From the NCBI RefSeq assembly GCF_900156175.1, contig NZ_FTMV01000011.1, forward strand, positions 168,566 to 232,565: a stretch of 64,000 nt of DNA, read 5' to 3'. Positions within the stretch are counted from its first letter, which is position 1; each line of letters starts with the position of its first letter. The position numbers and the translations under genes were made by a program. The notes beneath the pieces are model-generated. The model was not told where the DNA came from. It did no database searches and was given only the letters and a program-made list of their open reading frames with translations. Shown piece by piece: positions 55,068 through 63,942 of this stretch. The DNA comes from Janthinobacterium sp. TND4EL3 (GTDB taxonomy: Bacteria > Pseudomonadota > Gammaproteobacteria > Burkholderiales > Burkholderiaceae_D).

Positions 55068-57854
55068 TTACATGAACTTGTACTTCAGCTGGAACGACAG
55101 CGAGCGGCCGCGCGGGTCGGCTACGCGCGGGTCCCAGCCGGCGCCCACCACTTCATCCACGTTGTGCGCGGTGAACGGTGGATCGCGGTCGAACAGGTTC
55201 TGGATGCCCACGGTGATGGTGGTATTCTTGAAGCCCGTGTAGGTGCCCGACAGGTTATACGTGGTGTAGCTGGACACGTCCGGCTTGAAGCCCGGCGGCG
55301 GCGACCCCTTGCCGCCGTTCGGCACCTGATCCTTGTAGCCCGACGAAAAACTCTGCACCAGCAAGCCGCTCCAGTCGCCGCGCGACACGCCAAAGCTGGC
55401 GTTATGTTTCCAGCGCAAGTACAGGTCGCGCGTATAGAACTTGCCGACCAGTTCCTGGTATTCCTGGCCTTGATATTCCGCAAACTTGAAGCTGTCCATA
55501 TACGTGCCATCCAGGGTCGCCGTCCATTTCGCGTCCCGGATCTTGCCTTCGCCGCGCAAGCCCACGTCCAGGCCGCGCACGCGGCTGCCTGCCGCATTGA
55601 TCCAGCCCGCCTGCACGTACTCGATGGTGCCGTCCGGATTGCGGTGGATGTACTGGTTCAGCGCCTGGTAGTTGGCCAGCACGATTTGCGGCGTGCGGTT
55701 CAGGATGCGGTCCTTGGTGTTGATGGCCCAGTAGTCGAACGAGGCGGAATAGCCCTTCACCGGTTCGATGACAAAGCCGACGCTGCCCTGCTTCGACGTT
55801 TCCGGCTTCAGGTTCTTGTTGCCGCCCGTCCTGTAGTCGAGGCGGTCGATGGCGCAGTATTCGGGCACGCCCGGATGCTTGGCGCAACCTTCCTGGTCGA
55901 TCACGCCGTTCGGCAACTCCTGGCTCAGCGAACCGGAATACAGCTGCTGGAAGCTTGGCGCGAGGAAACCCTTGCTGGCCGAACCACGGAACAGCAGGAA
56001 ATCGGCCGGCTGGTAGCGGAAGGCCACTTTCGGATTCGTCGTCGCGCCCACCAGGCTGTAATCGTCGCGGCGGATGGCCAGCTGCATTTCCAGGTCCTTC
56101 GTGACCGGCACCAGCAGCTCGGCATACACGGCCTTGACGGTGCGGCTGGCATCGCTCAGTGCTGCATTGCCTGGCGCCAGCAGAATTTGCGTGGCATCGA
56201 CGTCTTGCGCAAAGTTGTAGCCTTCGCGGCGGAAATCAAAACCGGCCGCCACGGCCAGTGCACCGGCCGGCAGCTGGAACAGTTCGCCCGAGACGGAACC
56301 GTCGATCTGCGTCAGGGTCGTCTTGCCGTGCTGGAAGTCACCACGGAACTTGGTCGACTCGATCATTTGCTTGGCCGCTTCCGTCTGGCTTTGGCCCGCG
56401 CCCACCCACGGGTTGATGATGCCCGTGGCCAGGGCCGCGTACAGCTTGTCCGTGTAGGAATAGCCATCGGTCAGCTTGGTCTTGGTACTGCTTTCGGCGC
56501 GCGAAATGCCGGCCTTGTAATCCCACTTGCCGAAGTTGCCTTCAAAACCCACCAGCACGCGCGCATTGTCGGTGGTGTTTTCCTGCGTACGGTTGCCCAC
56601 GTCATTGGCGCGCCATTTGTAGGAAATCGGTTTGCTCTTGTCGAACGTCGGGATATAGGCCGACAGATCCTGGTAATACGCGCCACCGACCGGATACAGA
56701 TTCTTGTTGGCGACGGTCGCCTGCACCTGCATCGGCGTCAGGATGGCCGTGGCCTTGGTGCGCGAACCGAGCACTTCGACAAACATGCGGTGATCGGGCG
56801 CCAGCTGGAAGGTGCCGCGCGACAACAGATTGGCCCGCTCGACGGGGAATTGCAGCACATAGTCGGCGCCATAGTCGTAGGCGCACGAATACCTGGTGCG
56901 CAGCGGCGAGGTCACGTCTTTCCACAGTTCCGTCTGGTATTGCGACATGCCGGGAATCGTGTCGCACTTGCCCTGGAAACTCAGCGGATTGGCTTGCAAA
57001 TACACGTTCGGATCGCCTGGCAAAGTATAGCCGCCGATAAATTTCCCTGGATTTTTAGGATCAGGAATCTGCAAGGCCGTACCCGGGCCCGACATTTGAT
57101 TCGCGAACGGCGTGCCCGTGGTATCGGGCGACAGACCGCGTTCCGGCTGGAAGCCATTGACGAAGGAGCGGTCGCGGCCATTGAGCTGTTGCGCTTTATC
57201 AACCGTCAGGCTGGCCATGATGTTGTAGCGGTCCGATTCCAGCGAGCCCGTGCCTGCCAGGATGGAGGCGCGGCGCGTGGCGCCGCCGCCGGCCTGCGTG
57301 TCATTCGTGGAAACGGATGCTTCCACGCCGCTGTAATTGGTTTTCAGGATGAAATTGATCACGCCGCCGATGGCGTCCGTGCCGTAGATGGCCGAAGCGC
57401 CATCCTTGAGGATTTCCACGCGTGAAATCGCGCCCAGCGGGATCGAGTTCAGGTCGACCGACTTGCCGCTGGCGCCGTGCGTGGCGATGCGGCGGCCGTT
57501 CAGCAGCACCAGGGTGCTCGACGGGCCCAGGCCCCGCAGCGAGGCGAACGAAGCGCCGCCGCTGACCCTGTCCGCATCGGCGCCAAACACGTTATTGCCC
57601 GAAGTCATGTTATCGGCGCCCGTGCCGTTGGCCGACAAGGTGCGCACCAGTTGTTCGGTTGTCGTGATGCCCTGCTTTTCGATCTGGTCAAAGCTGATGA
57701 CTTGCACCGGCAACGCGCCTTCCTTGGCCACGCGCTTGATGCTGCTGCCCGTCACTTCGACCCTTTGCATTGCTGATGGAGCCGCTTCCTGTGCCATCAC
57801 CGGCCCCACCACCCCCATCAATGCCACCAACTGCGCTAGTTTCTTCAATTTCAC
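55068..57854 (-). CDS. TonB-dependent outer-membrane receptor
   Basis: The 928-residue receptor has a signal peptide (VKLKKLAQLVALMGVVGPVMA), a TonB-box-like QRVEVTGSSIKR, a plug domain (VQVISFDQIEKQGITTTEQL, LRGLGPSSTLVLLNGRRIA, VEILKDGASAIYGTDAIGGV) and a long beta-barrel ending SLSFQLKYKFM. The start is the GTG at 57854, because AAGGAGAG lies 6 nt before it; the frame extends to 57875 without a plausible signal for an earlier start. It lies downstream of a peptide-binding protein gene on the same strand, and both have the same upstream motif. Substrate unknown, perhaps a peptide or sulfur compound. There is no STN signalling domain. Confidence 0.92.
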   Translation of the reverse strand: MKLKKLAQLVALMGVVGPVMAQEAAPSAMQRVEVTGSSIKRVAKEGALPVQVISFDQIEKQGITTTEQLVRTLSANGTGADNMTSGNNVFGADADRVSGGASFASLRGLGPSSTLVLLNGRRIATHGASGKSVDLNSIPLGAISRVEILKDGASAIYGTDAIGGVINFILKTNYSGVEASVSTNDTQAGGGATRRASILAGTGSLESDRYNIMASLTVDKAQQLNGRDRSFVNGFQPERGLSPDTTGTPFANQMSGPGTALQIPDPKNPGKFIGGYTLPGDPNVYLQANPLSFQGKCDTIPGMSQYQTELWKDVTSPLRTRYSCAYDYGADYVLQFPVERANLLSRGTFQLAPDHRMFVEVLGSRTKATAILTPMQVQATVANKNLYPVGGAYYQDLSAYIPTFDKSKPISYKWRANDVGNRTQENTTDNARVLVGFEGNFGKWDYKAGISRAESSTKTKLTDGYSYTDKLYAALATGIINPWVGAGQSQTEAAKQMIESTKFRGDFQHGKTTLTQIDGSVSGELFQLPAGALAVAAGFDFRREGYNFAQDVDATQILLAPGNAALSDASRTVKAVYAELLVPVTKDLEMQLAIRRDDYSLVGATTNPKVAFRYQPADFLLFRGSASKGFLAPSFQQLYSGSLSQELPNGVIDQEGCAKHPGVPEYCAIDRLDYRTGGNKNLKPETSKQGSVGFVIEPVKGYSASFDYWAINTKDRILNRTPQIVLANYQALNQYIHRNPDGTIEYVQAGWINAAGSRVRGLDVGLRGEGKIRDAKWTATLDGTYMDSFKFAEYQGQEYQELVGKFYTRDLYLRWKHNASFGVSRGDWSGLLVQSFSSGYKDQVPNGGKGSPPPGFKPDVSSYTTYNLSGTYTGFKNTTITVGIQNLFDRDPPFTAHNVDEVVGAGWDPRVADPRGRSLSFQLKYKFM

Positions 57855-58033
57855 TGGTCTCTCCTTGTTGGGCAATCGAAACTTGAGTTCTCAAGTCCAG
57901 GCTGTTTTGTAAGGTCGCGGCGTCTGTCTCGCGGTACATTTTTTTATGACGCCAGCGCTTTACTTTATTTGTTTTCATTTTCAGAGTAGCGCGATGCGTC
58001 CAGGCCCAGCCAATGAAAAATGCTTTCCTAACC

Positions 58034-58049
58034 ATAACTTTTTGGAATG
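58034..58049 (-). promoter_or_regulatory. Shared regulatory motif upstream of the TonB receptor gene
   Basis: ATAACTTTTTGGAATG (plus strand), about 180 bp upstream of the receptor start. It matches 59983-59998 at 15 of 16 positions. On the minus strand it reads CATTCCAAAAAGTTAT, which from memory resembles sites seen upstream of sulfur-starvation genes under CysB/SsuR-type LysR regulators. Confidence 0.5.
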
Positions 58050-58071
58050 AATGCCCTTTTCAACTGCGTGC

Positions 58072-59877
58072 TCACTTGCCTGCGGGGCGGCCCTTGGCGG
58101 GATCGACGTCCAGGTAGCGCCAGGACGTGAATTCCACGGGGTGGCGCCTGTAGTTTTTAAGCCACGGTTGCTGCAGGTCGGCAGAGATGGGATGCGTCAG
58201 CAGCACCCACGGCGTGTAAGCGTGGATCAGCTGAAACAGGTCGAAGTACAGACTGCGTCGGCGCGGCGTATCGGATAGCAGGCGCGCCTCCTCATAGCGT
58301 TTATTGTAATCGGGCAAGTTGAAGCGGGCATAGTTGGCGCGGCCAACGTTGCCGCCATACAACAATTGCATAAAGTTATCGCCATCGGGGAAGTCGGCGA
58401 TCCAGTTGGTCTCGAACATCTGCACCTTGCCCAGGCGCGACGCCTTGATGATTTCCGTCTTCTTGTCGCTTTTAAACTCCACGCGCAGGCCGATGGCGTT
58501 CAGGTTGCGCCGCCACAACTCATCGCGTAGCCGCCCGACCGTGCTCGGCTCCGTATGCATGGTCAGGATCAGGGGCGTGCCGTCCGGCTGCGTGCGGAAA
58601 CCGTCGGCTCCGACCTTGTAGCCGAAGCGCTCCAGCAAGGCGCGCGCCAGCGCCGGATCGTAGCCGACGGGGCTGCGGTAGCTCTTGTCGTAACCGAGCA
58701 CGTTGGGCGGCAGCGGCGACTGCGCCGGCAAGGCCAGCCCTTTTTTTAATAAGGCGATGTCTTCGCGGCTGTTGTAGCTGAGGGCGATGGCGCGGCGCAG
58801 GGCCAGCTTGTCCTTGCTCGTGCCGCCCAGCACGGGATCGTCCATGTTCATCCACATGTAATACGTCTGCAGTACGGGAAAGCGCGTCAGCTGCAAGCCC
58901 TTGGCGGCCAGCGCCGGTTTCAGGGCGCCGTTTTCCAGCACCATGTCCGTCATCGATTCCGGCACTTGCTCAAGGTAATCGAATTCGCCTTTCAGGAATC
59001 CCAGCATGCGCGATTGATACTCCTCAACGATGCGCACCTCGATGCGCTCGACCAGCGGTAATTGCTTGCCTTCCAGCGCGGCGGCGATGGCGCGCGCGTC
59101 GGCCGGCAGGGCGGCCAGCGCCTTGGTTTCCGTATGGAACACGGTGGGGCGGAAAGTCGGGTTGGCTTGCAGCACGATCTTGTCGCTGCGTTTCCACTCC
59201 CTCACCAGGAACGGTCCCGTGCCCACGGGATGGTTGCCGATCTGCCCCGGCGCCGGATACGCTTCGGCCACTTCGCGCGCCACCACGGCAGTGGCCGGCA
59301 TGGCCAGGTAAAACAGGAAATTCGGGTCGATGGCGTTCAGGCGGATGCGCAAGGTGTATTTGTCCAGCGCCTGCAAGCCGGCGATCGGCGTGTCGTAGCT
59401 GAATCTGGCTTTCAGGGCCGCGTCGCCCACCAGCTTATCTTCCAGCAAGAACAGCCATGGCGACTTCAGGGCCGGGTCATACAGCCGCGTCAGGCTGTAC
59501 ACATAATCCTGCGCCGTCACTTCGCGCGGCCGGCCCTTGAAGGCGGGATCGGGGGTAAAGAAAATACCAGGCTGCAAATGAAAGAGATACGTGCGGCCGC
59601 CATCTTCCACGGTCGGCATGCCGCGCGCCGTGTTGCCCTGCAGCTGTACCGGGCGCGCCAGGTAGTCATAGCGCAGCAGCGGGTCAAAGATGTTTTCCAT
59701 CAAATTTAAACTGGCCAGGTCCGACGCCACGGCCGGATCCAGGCCCGTCTCGCTGGTGCTCAAGAACAAGTGCAAGGTCTTGTTCGCGCGGGCATCGGTG
59801 GCGGCATGGCCGGGCGCGGTAAATAGCGTCAACAGGGCCAGGCCGGCGGCGCAGGCGGTTTTGCGTAAAAACATCAT
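58072..59877 (-). CDS. ABC-type peptide-binding periplasmic protein (SBP family 5)
   Basis: The 601-residue exported solute-binding protein of the oligopeptide/dipeptide class has a signal peptide MMFLRKTACAAGLALLTLFTAPGHA without a lipobox Cys. Family segments are STSETGLDPAVASDLASLNL, LTRLYDPALKSPWLFLLED, GNHPVGTGPFLVREWKRSD and ANPTFRP. Near the C-terminus are ETNWIADFPDGDNFMQLLYG and the ADLQQPWLKNYRRH tail. No ABC permease or ATPase genes follow, so it must work with components encoded elsewhere or as an orphan. It pairs with the TonB receptor downstream. Start chosen at the first of two adjacent ATGs (59877). Confidence 0.88.
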   Translation of the reverse strand: MMFLRKTACAAGLALLTLFTAPGHAATDARANKTLHLFLSTSETGLDPAVASDLASLNLMENIFDPLLRYDYLARPVQLQGNTARGMPTVEDGGRTYLFHLQPGIFFTPDPAFKGRPREVTAQDYVYSLTRLYDPALKSPWLFLLEDKLVGDAALKARFSYDTPIAGLQALDKYTLRIRLNAIDPNFLFYLAMPATAVVAREVAEAYPAPGQIGNHPVGTGPFLVREWKRSDKIVLQANPTFRPTVFHTETKALAALPADARAIAAALEGKQLPLVERIEVRIVEEYQSRMLGFLKGEFDYLEQVPESMTDMVLENGALKPALAAKGLQLTRFPVLQTYYMWMNMDDPVLGGTSKDKLALRRAIALSYNSREDIALLKKGLALPAQSPLPPNVLGYDKSYRSPVGYDPALARALLERFGYKVGADGFRTQPDGTPLILTMHTEPSTVGRLRDELWRRNLNAIGLRVEFKSDKKTEIIKASRLGKVQMFETNWIADFPDGDNFMQLLYGGNVGRANYARFNLPDYNKRYEEARLLSDTPRRRSLYFDLFQLIHAYTPWVLLTHPISADLQQPWLKNYRRHPVEFTSWRYLDVDPAKGRPAGK

Positions 59878-59982
59878 CAGTGATCCATTGCAGACAAGGG
59901 TAAGGAACGGCGACAAGCGACTGGCATCCCCCACACTACGCGGGCAAGCGACGGGGCGCCAATGAAAACAGGCTGCCAGCTT

Positions 59983-59998
59983 ATAACTTTTTGGCATG
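59983..59998 (-). promoter_or_regulatory. Shared regulatory motif upstream of the peptide-binding protein gene
   Basis: ATAACTTTTTGGCATG on the plus strand, 15 of 16 identical to 58034-58049. It lies 106 bp upstream of the peptide-binding protein start and about 95 bp upstream of the divergent SpmAB gene, so it could act on either. Confidence 0.5.
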
Positions 59999-60093
59999 CG
60001 ATTGCTGCATTCTTTCATCAACTCGTATCGGGCTGCCTCTATACTTTGCTTGCAGCACCTTTTCACCTCCCCGAAATACAGAACTGATCGCAT

Positions 60094-61332
60094 ATGGCAC
60101 TTAATTACATCTGGTCCGGCTTTTTCCTCGTTGGCTTCCTGGCCGCAGTGCTGCAGTGGCTGTTTCTCGGCGATACCGATATCTTCAAGCGCATCATCGA
60201 CGGCACCTTCGAAACGGCGCGCATGGGCGTGATGGATATCGCCCTGCCGCTGGCGGGCGTGATGACCTTATGGCTCGGCATCATGAACATCGGTGAAAAG
60301 GCGGGGATTGTCGGCTGGCTGGCGAAAGTCATCGCGCCCTTCTTTTCGCGTATCTTCCCGGAAATTCCCAAGGACCATCCGGCCACGGGCCACATGGTGA
60401 TGAATTTCTCGGCCAACCTGCTGGGCCTGGACAATGCGGCCACGCCCTTCGGTCTGAAAGCCATGGAAAGCCTGCAGACCCTGAACCCGAACAAGGAAGA
60501 GGCGACGAACGCGCAGATCATGTTCCTCGTGCTGCACACCTCGGGCCTGACCCTGATTCCGCTGGCCATCATGGCGCAGCGCTCCATCCTCGGCGCAGCC
60601 GATCCGTCCGACATCTTTATTCCGTGCATGATCGCCACCTATGTGGCCACCATGGTCGGCATCATCACGGTGTCCATCAAGCAGCGCATCAACCTGCTGA
60701 ACCGCGTCGTGCTGGGCTGGATGGGCGGCATGACGAGCGCCATCGTCGCCATGATCTGGTACTTCACGCAATACCTGACGAAACAGGAAATCGAGCTGGT
60801 CTCGAAGGTGGTCAGCAACCTGGTGTTGATCAGCGTCATCGCCATCTTCATCATCGGCGCCCTGCGCAAGAAGGTGAACGTGTACGACGCCTTCATCGAA
60901 GGAGCGAAGGGCGGCATCCAGACGTCGATCACCGTGATTCCCTATCTGGTCGGCATGCTGGTGGCCATCAGCGTCATCCGCAACGCGGGCGTGTTCAACT
61001 TCCTGATGAGCGGCATGAACTGGTTCTTCGCCAACCTGGGCATCAATACGGACTTCGTGCCGGCCCTGCCGACGGCCATGATGAAGCCGCTCAGCGGCTC
61101 GGGTTCGAAAGCCATGATGATCGATGCCATGAATACCTACGGCGTCGACTCGTTTGTCGGCCGCCTGGCCTGCGTCTTCCAGGGCTCGGCCGATACCACC
61201 TTCTATATCGTGGCCCTGTATTTCGGTTCCGTCGGCATCCGCAAGACGCGCTATGCCATCACGGCCGGCCTGATCGCCGATCTGGCGGGCGTGATCACGG
61301 CCGTCTTTGTCGCCTACGTCTTTTTCCACTAA
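60094..61332 (+). CDS. SpmA-SpmB fusion, nucleoside-recognition-domain membrane protein
   Basis: The 412-residue inner-membrane protein has many hydrophobic helices. The two halves correspond to spore maturation proteins A (first half, VMNFSANLLGLDNAATPFGL and EATNAQIMFLVLHTSGLTLI) and B (second half, GGIQTSITVIPYLVGMLVAI and LSGSGSKAMMIDAMNTYG). The organism does not sporulate, so the function here is unknown. It lies 8 bp upstream of dacB, in a clear operon. Upstream (59878-60093) is the divergent control region shared with the peptide-binding protein; TATACT occurs there as a possible -10. Confidence 0.85.
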   Translation: MALNYIWSGFFLVGFLAAVLQWLFLGDTDIFKRIIDGTFETARMGVMDIALPLAGVMTLWLGIMNIGEKAGIVGWLAKVIAPFFSRIFPEIPKDHPATGHMVMNFSANLLGLDNAATPFGLKAMESLQTLNPNKEEATNAQIMFLVLHTSGLTLIPLAIMAQRSILGAADPSDIFIPCMIATYVATMVGIITVSIKQRINLLNRVVLGWMGGMTSAIVAMIWYFTQYLTKQEIELVSKVVSNLVLISVIAIFIIGALRKKVNVYDAFIEGAKGGIQTSITVIPYLVGMLVAISVIRNAGVFNFLMSGMNWFFANLGINTDFVPALPTAMMKPLSGSGSKAMMIDAMNTYGVDSFVGRLACVFQGSADTTFYIVALYFGSVGIRKTRYAITAGLIADLAGVITAVFVAYVFFH

Positions 61333-61340
61333 GGAGAGCC

Positions 61341-62843
61341 ATGTTCCGTCCCGTCCTCATCGCCGCCTTGCTGGCCGGCATCGGCTTGTCGAATGCGCAG
61401 GCGCAATTGCCAGAATCCGTCAGCCTGCTGCTGCGCAGTGCAAATATCCCCGAGGACGCCATGGGCGCCATCGTCTTGCGCGGCAACACCACCGTGCTGT
61501 CGCATGGGGCCGAGCGCAGCATGCAGCCCGCGTCTACCATGAAGCTGGTGACGACGGCCGTGGGCCTGGAGCAGCTGGGCCCCATCTTCCGCGGCCGCAC
61601 GGAACTGCGCACCAGCGCCGACGTCATCAATGGCGTGCTGAAAGGCGACCTGATCCTGCGCGGCGGCGCCGACACGGATTTCAACGCGGACGTGCTGGAG
61701 CACATGCTGCAAACCCTGCGCAACCAGGGCATCGTGAAAATCAAGGGCGATCTGATCCTCGACCGTCAGCTGTTCCAGCCGGCCCGGCCCGACATCGGCG
61801 CGCCGCCGTTCGACGAGTCGGCCGAGTTCCGCTACAACGTCATCCCCGATGCGTTATTGCTGAACACCAATTTGCTCGATATCAACATGAACTCGACGGA
61901 CCGGCAATTGAGCATCCTGATGCAGCCGCCGCTCGAGAACGTCAGCATCACGAGCGACATGAAACTGGTCAAGGGCAATTGCGCGCGATGGGAAGATGGC
62001 TGGCGGCCACCTGAGTACCGGCGCGATGCGGGCGGCAAGCTGCAGGTGATACTGCACGGCACCTTCCCGCAAAATTGCAGCAAGGCCACCAGCATCAATG
62101 TGCTCGACCGCAACGATTATGCGGACCGGCTGTTCCGTGCGACCTGGAAACGCCTGGGCGGCACGATCACGGGCACGGTGCGCGAAGCGCCGTTGACGGG
62201 CTTGCCGCCGACGGCCGAACCGGTGGGCACGCGCCTGCTGGCCGACCACGTGGCGCGCGCCTTGCCGGAAGTTTTGCGCGATATCAACAAGACTTCCGAT
62301 AACACCCTGGCCCGCACCCTGTTCCTGAGCCTGGGCAGCCTGCAAAGCGATGGCTGGCTGGGCAGCCGCCCCGTCGCCATGGCCACGCCGGAAGACACGG
62401 CCACGCGCGCGCGGCTAGTCATCCAGGAATGGTTCCAGCGGCACCATATCGACACCCAGGGCATGCTGGTCGACAACGGTTCCGGCTTGTCGCGCACGGG
62501 GCGCATTGCGCCGGCACAAATGGCCGGCGTCTTGCAGGCGATGCAGCAAAGCCCGTGGGCGCCCGAGTTCCAGTCCAGCCTGCCCATCGTGGCGCTGGAC
62601 GGCACCATGCGCAAGCGCCTGCTGAACAGCCCGGCCGCCGCGCGCGCCCGCATCAAGACGGGAACATTAAAGAATGTGGTGGCCATCGCCGGCTATGTAC
62701 CTGATGCGAATAATCAACAGTGCGTAGTGGTCGCCATGATCAATAGCGACCTGGTGGGTAATGGCAACGGCCGCGCCGCCGTCGATGCGCTGATCGAGTG
62801 GGTCGCCAGGAGCGGCGTCGCGCCGGTGGTCGCCGGCCAATAG
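61341..62843 (+). CDS. dacB: D-alanyl-D-alanine carboxypeptidase/endopeptidase DacB (PBP4, S13)
   Basis: Periplasmic penicillin-binding protein that trims pentapeptides and cuts cross-links in peptidoglycan. The 500-residue protein has a signal peptide (MFRPVLIAALLAGIGLSNAQA) and the three PBP motifs: STMK (S65-K68), SDN (319-321) and KTG (439-441). The long insert between the first two motifs is characteristic of the S13 family. ATG at 61341 has a perfect AAGGAG; the longer ORF from 60624 overlaps the SpmAB gene and is not used. It is coupled to the SpmAB fusion gene and convergent with the CPBP gene (1-bp gap). Confidence 0.95.
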   Translation: MFRPVLIAALLAGIGLSNAQAQLPESVSLLLRSANIPEDAMGAIVLRGNTTVLSHGAERSMQPASTMKLVTTAVGLEQLGPIFRGRTELRTSADVINGVLKGDLILRGGADTDFNADVLEHMLQTLRNQGIVKIKGDLILDRQLFQPARPDIGAPPFDESAEFRYNVIPDALLLNTNLLDINMNSTDRQLSILMQPPLENVSITSDMKLVKGNCARWEDGWRPPEYRRDAGGKLQVILHGTFPQNCSKATSINVLDRNDYADRLFRATWKRLGGTITGTVREAPLTGLPPTAEPVGTRLLADHVARALPEVLRDINKTSDNTLARTLFLSLGSLQSDGWLGSRPVAMATPEDTATRARLVIQEWFQRHHIDTQGMLVDNGSGLSRTGRIAPAQMAGVLQAMQQSPWAPEFQSSLPIVALDGTMRKRLLNSPAAARARIKTGTLKNVVAIAGYVPDANNQQCVVVAMINSDLVGNGNGRAAVDALIEWVARSGVAPVVAGQ

Positions 62844-62844
62844 T

Positions 62845-63705
62845 CTAGTCCCGTGCCGTGCGTGGTGCGCTGGCAAACGCCAGACGCAGCACGTAGGCGG
62901 CGACGGCGCCGATCAGCAAGACGGTCACCAGCGATGCTTCCACGCCGAAGGCGCCGCCCGTCAACATGGCATTGCCCGCCAGTTCCCCGCGCAGCAGGCC
63001 GTCCGTGGCCGCATGGCCCGATACCGTCGAGGAAAACACCTGGCTGACGCAGTAATTCCAGCCGACATGCGTGCCGATGCACACCCACAAGCGGCGCGTC
63101 TGCATGTACAGGGCGGCTTGCAACACGCCATACGCAGCAATCGCGATGATGGCCAGCAGCGAAAAGCCGGCATTGGGCAAATGGGCGAGGGCGAACACCA
63201 GCGATGAAATCACGATGGCGGCCTTGCTGCCCAGCGCACGTGCCGTCACGCCGAACAGGATGCCGCGAAACATCATCTCCTCGGCCATCCCGACCAGCAC
63301 CAGTTCAGCCAGCGGCAGCAGCAACATCAAGCTCAGGGCGTTGACGCCGCTAAATTGATAAACGCCCAGCGCTGCCAGCACGACAAAGGTGAGAAAGACC
63401 AGTCCGGCGCCGAGCAGCAATCCGCGTCCCAGTTCACGCGCCATGCCCGGCATTGCCAGTTCGGCCGGCTGGCGCTTTTCGATGCGCCGCACGTAGAAAC
63501 GGTAAGCGAACCACACCAGTACCGCCGCCAGCAACTGCGGCCACAGGATGCGGTAAGGCTTTTCCACCAGATGGGAAGCAGTGCCCATCACCAGCGGCAC
63601 CGCGGCAAAGGTCAGCACCATGCCCAGCACAATCTGCACCAGTGGATAAGCCATCAGGCGCGCCAAGGGGGATTTTTTCGTTGCCATGCTCAGGGTGTGG
63701 TCCAT
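62845..63705 (-). CDS. CPBP family intramembrane metalloprotease (Abi/CAAX type)
   Basis: The 286-residue membrane protein has about eight helices. The CPBP motifs are present: EE-x3-R in AEEMMFRGILFG, F-x3-H in FALAHLPNAG, and the C-terminal HVGWNY. These glutamate/His residues coordinate the catalytic metal. Substrate unknown; relatives process prenylated proteins, bacteriocin-immunity factors or anti-sigma factors. The start at 63705 follows GAGGAAAG; a second ATG is at 63687. A 12-bp-arm palindrome 65 bp upstream suggests specific control. It is convergent with dacB. Confidence 0.88.
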   Translation of the reverse strand: MDHTLSMATKKSPLARLMAYPLVQIVLGMVLTFAAVPLVMGTASHLVEKPYRILWPQLLAAVLVWFAYRFYVRRIEKRQPAELAMPGMARELGRGLLLGAGLVFLTFVVLAALGVYQFSGVNALSLMLLLPLAELVLVGMAEEMMFRGILFGVTARALGSKAAIVISSLVFALAHLPNAGFSLLAIIAIAAYGVLQAALYMQTRRLWVCIGTHVGWNYCVSQVFSSTVSGHAATDGLLRGELAGNAMLTGGAFGVEASLVTVLLIGAVAAYVLRLAFASAPRTARD

Positions 63706-63769
63706 CGTCGCTTTCCTCGTGGGTTGTCAGGGTATGGTTGCTACTTGTTTCATACAGCGATAGTAGCAG

Positions 63770-63795
63770 TATTTATATAAGCACTTATATAAATA
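63770..63795 (-). promoter_or_regulatory. 12-bp-arm AT-rich palindrome upstream of the CPBP gene
   Basis: TATTTATATAAG-CA-CTTATATAAATA, perfect 12-bp arms, in the promoter region of the CPBP gene (start 63705). It is strongly AT-rich against a GC-rich genome. It looks like a dimeric repressor operator. The remaining sequence from 63796 to 63871 holds nothing I recognise. Confidence 0.6.
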
Positions 63796-63871
63796 TCGAA
63801 AGATGTTGTATTTTATGCACCCGTAGGGAATGACTGAAGGCGGGAAAAGGACGGCAAGGAATCAAGGGACG

Positions 63872-63907
63872 AAAAAAAACCCGACCATTGCTGATCGGGT
63901 TTTTTTC
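63872..63907. terminator. Bidirectional terminator between the CPBP region and the rRNA operon
   Basis: AACCCGA (63878-63884) / TCGGGTT (63895-63901) stem with A run on the left and T run on the right, so it can terminate in both directions; the main role is to stop the rRNA operon reading leftward. Confidence 0.8.
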
Positions 63908-63909
63908 TA

Positions 63910-63936
63910 GGTGAAACAGCCGGGGGCTGTTTCACC
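63910..63936 (-). terminator. Hairpin just after the 5S rRNA
   Basis: GGTGAAACAGC (63910-63920) and GCTGTTTCACC (63926-63936), perfect 11-bp stem with a GC-only loop. First of two stem-loops that follow the 5S gene on the minus strand. Confidence 0.7.
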
Positions 63937-63942
63937 AAATAA

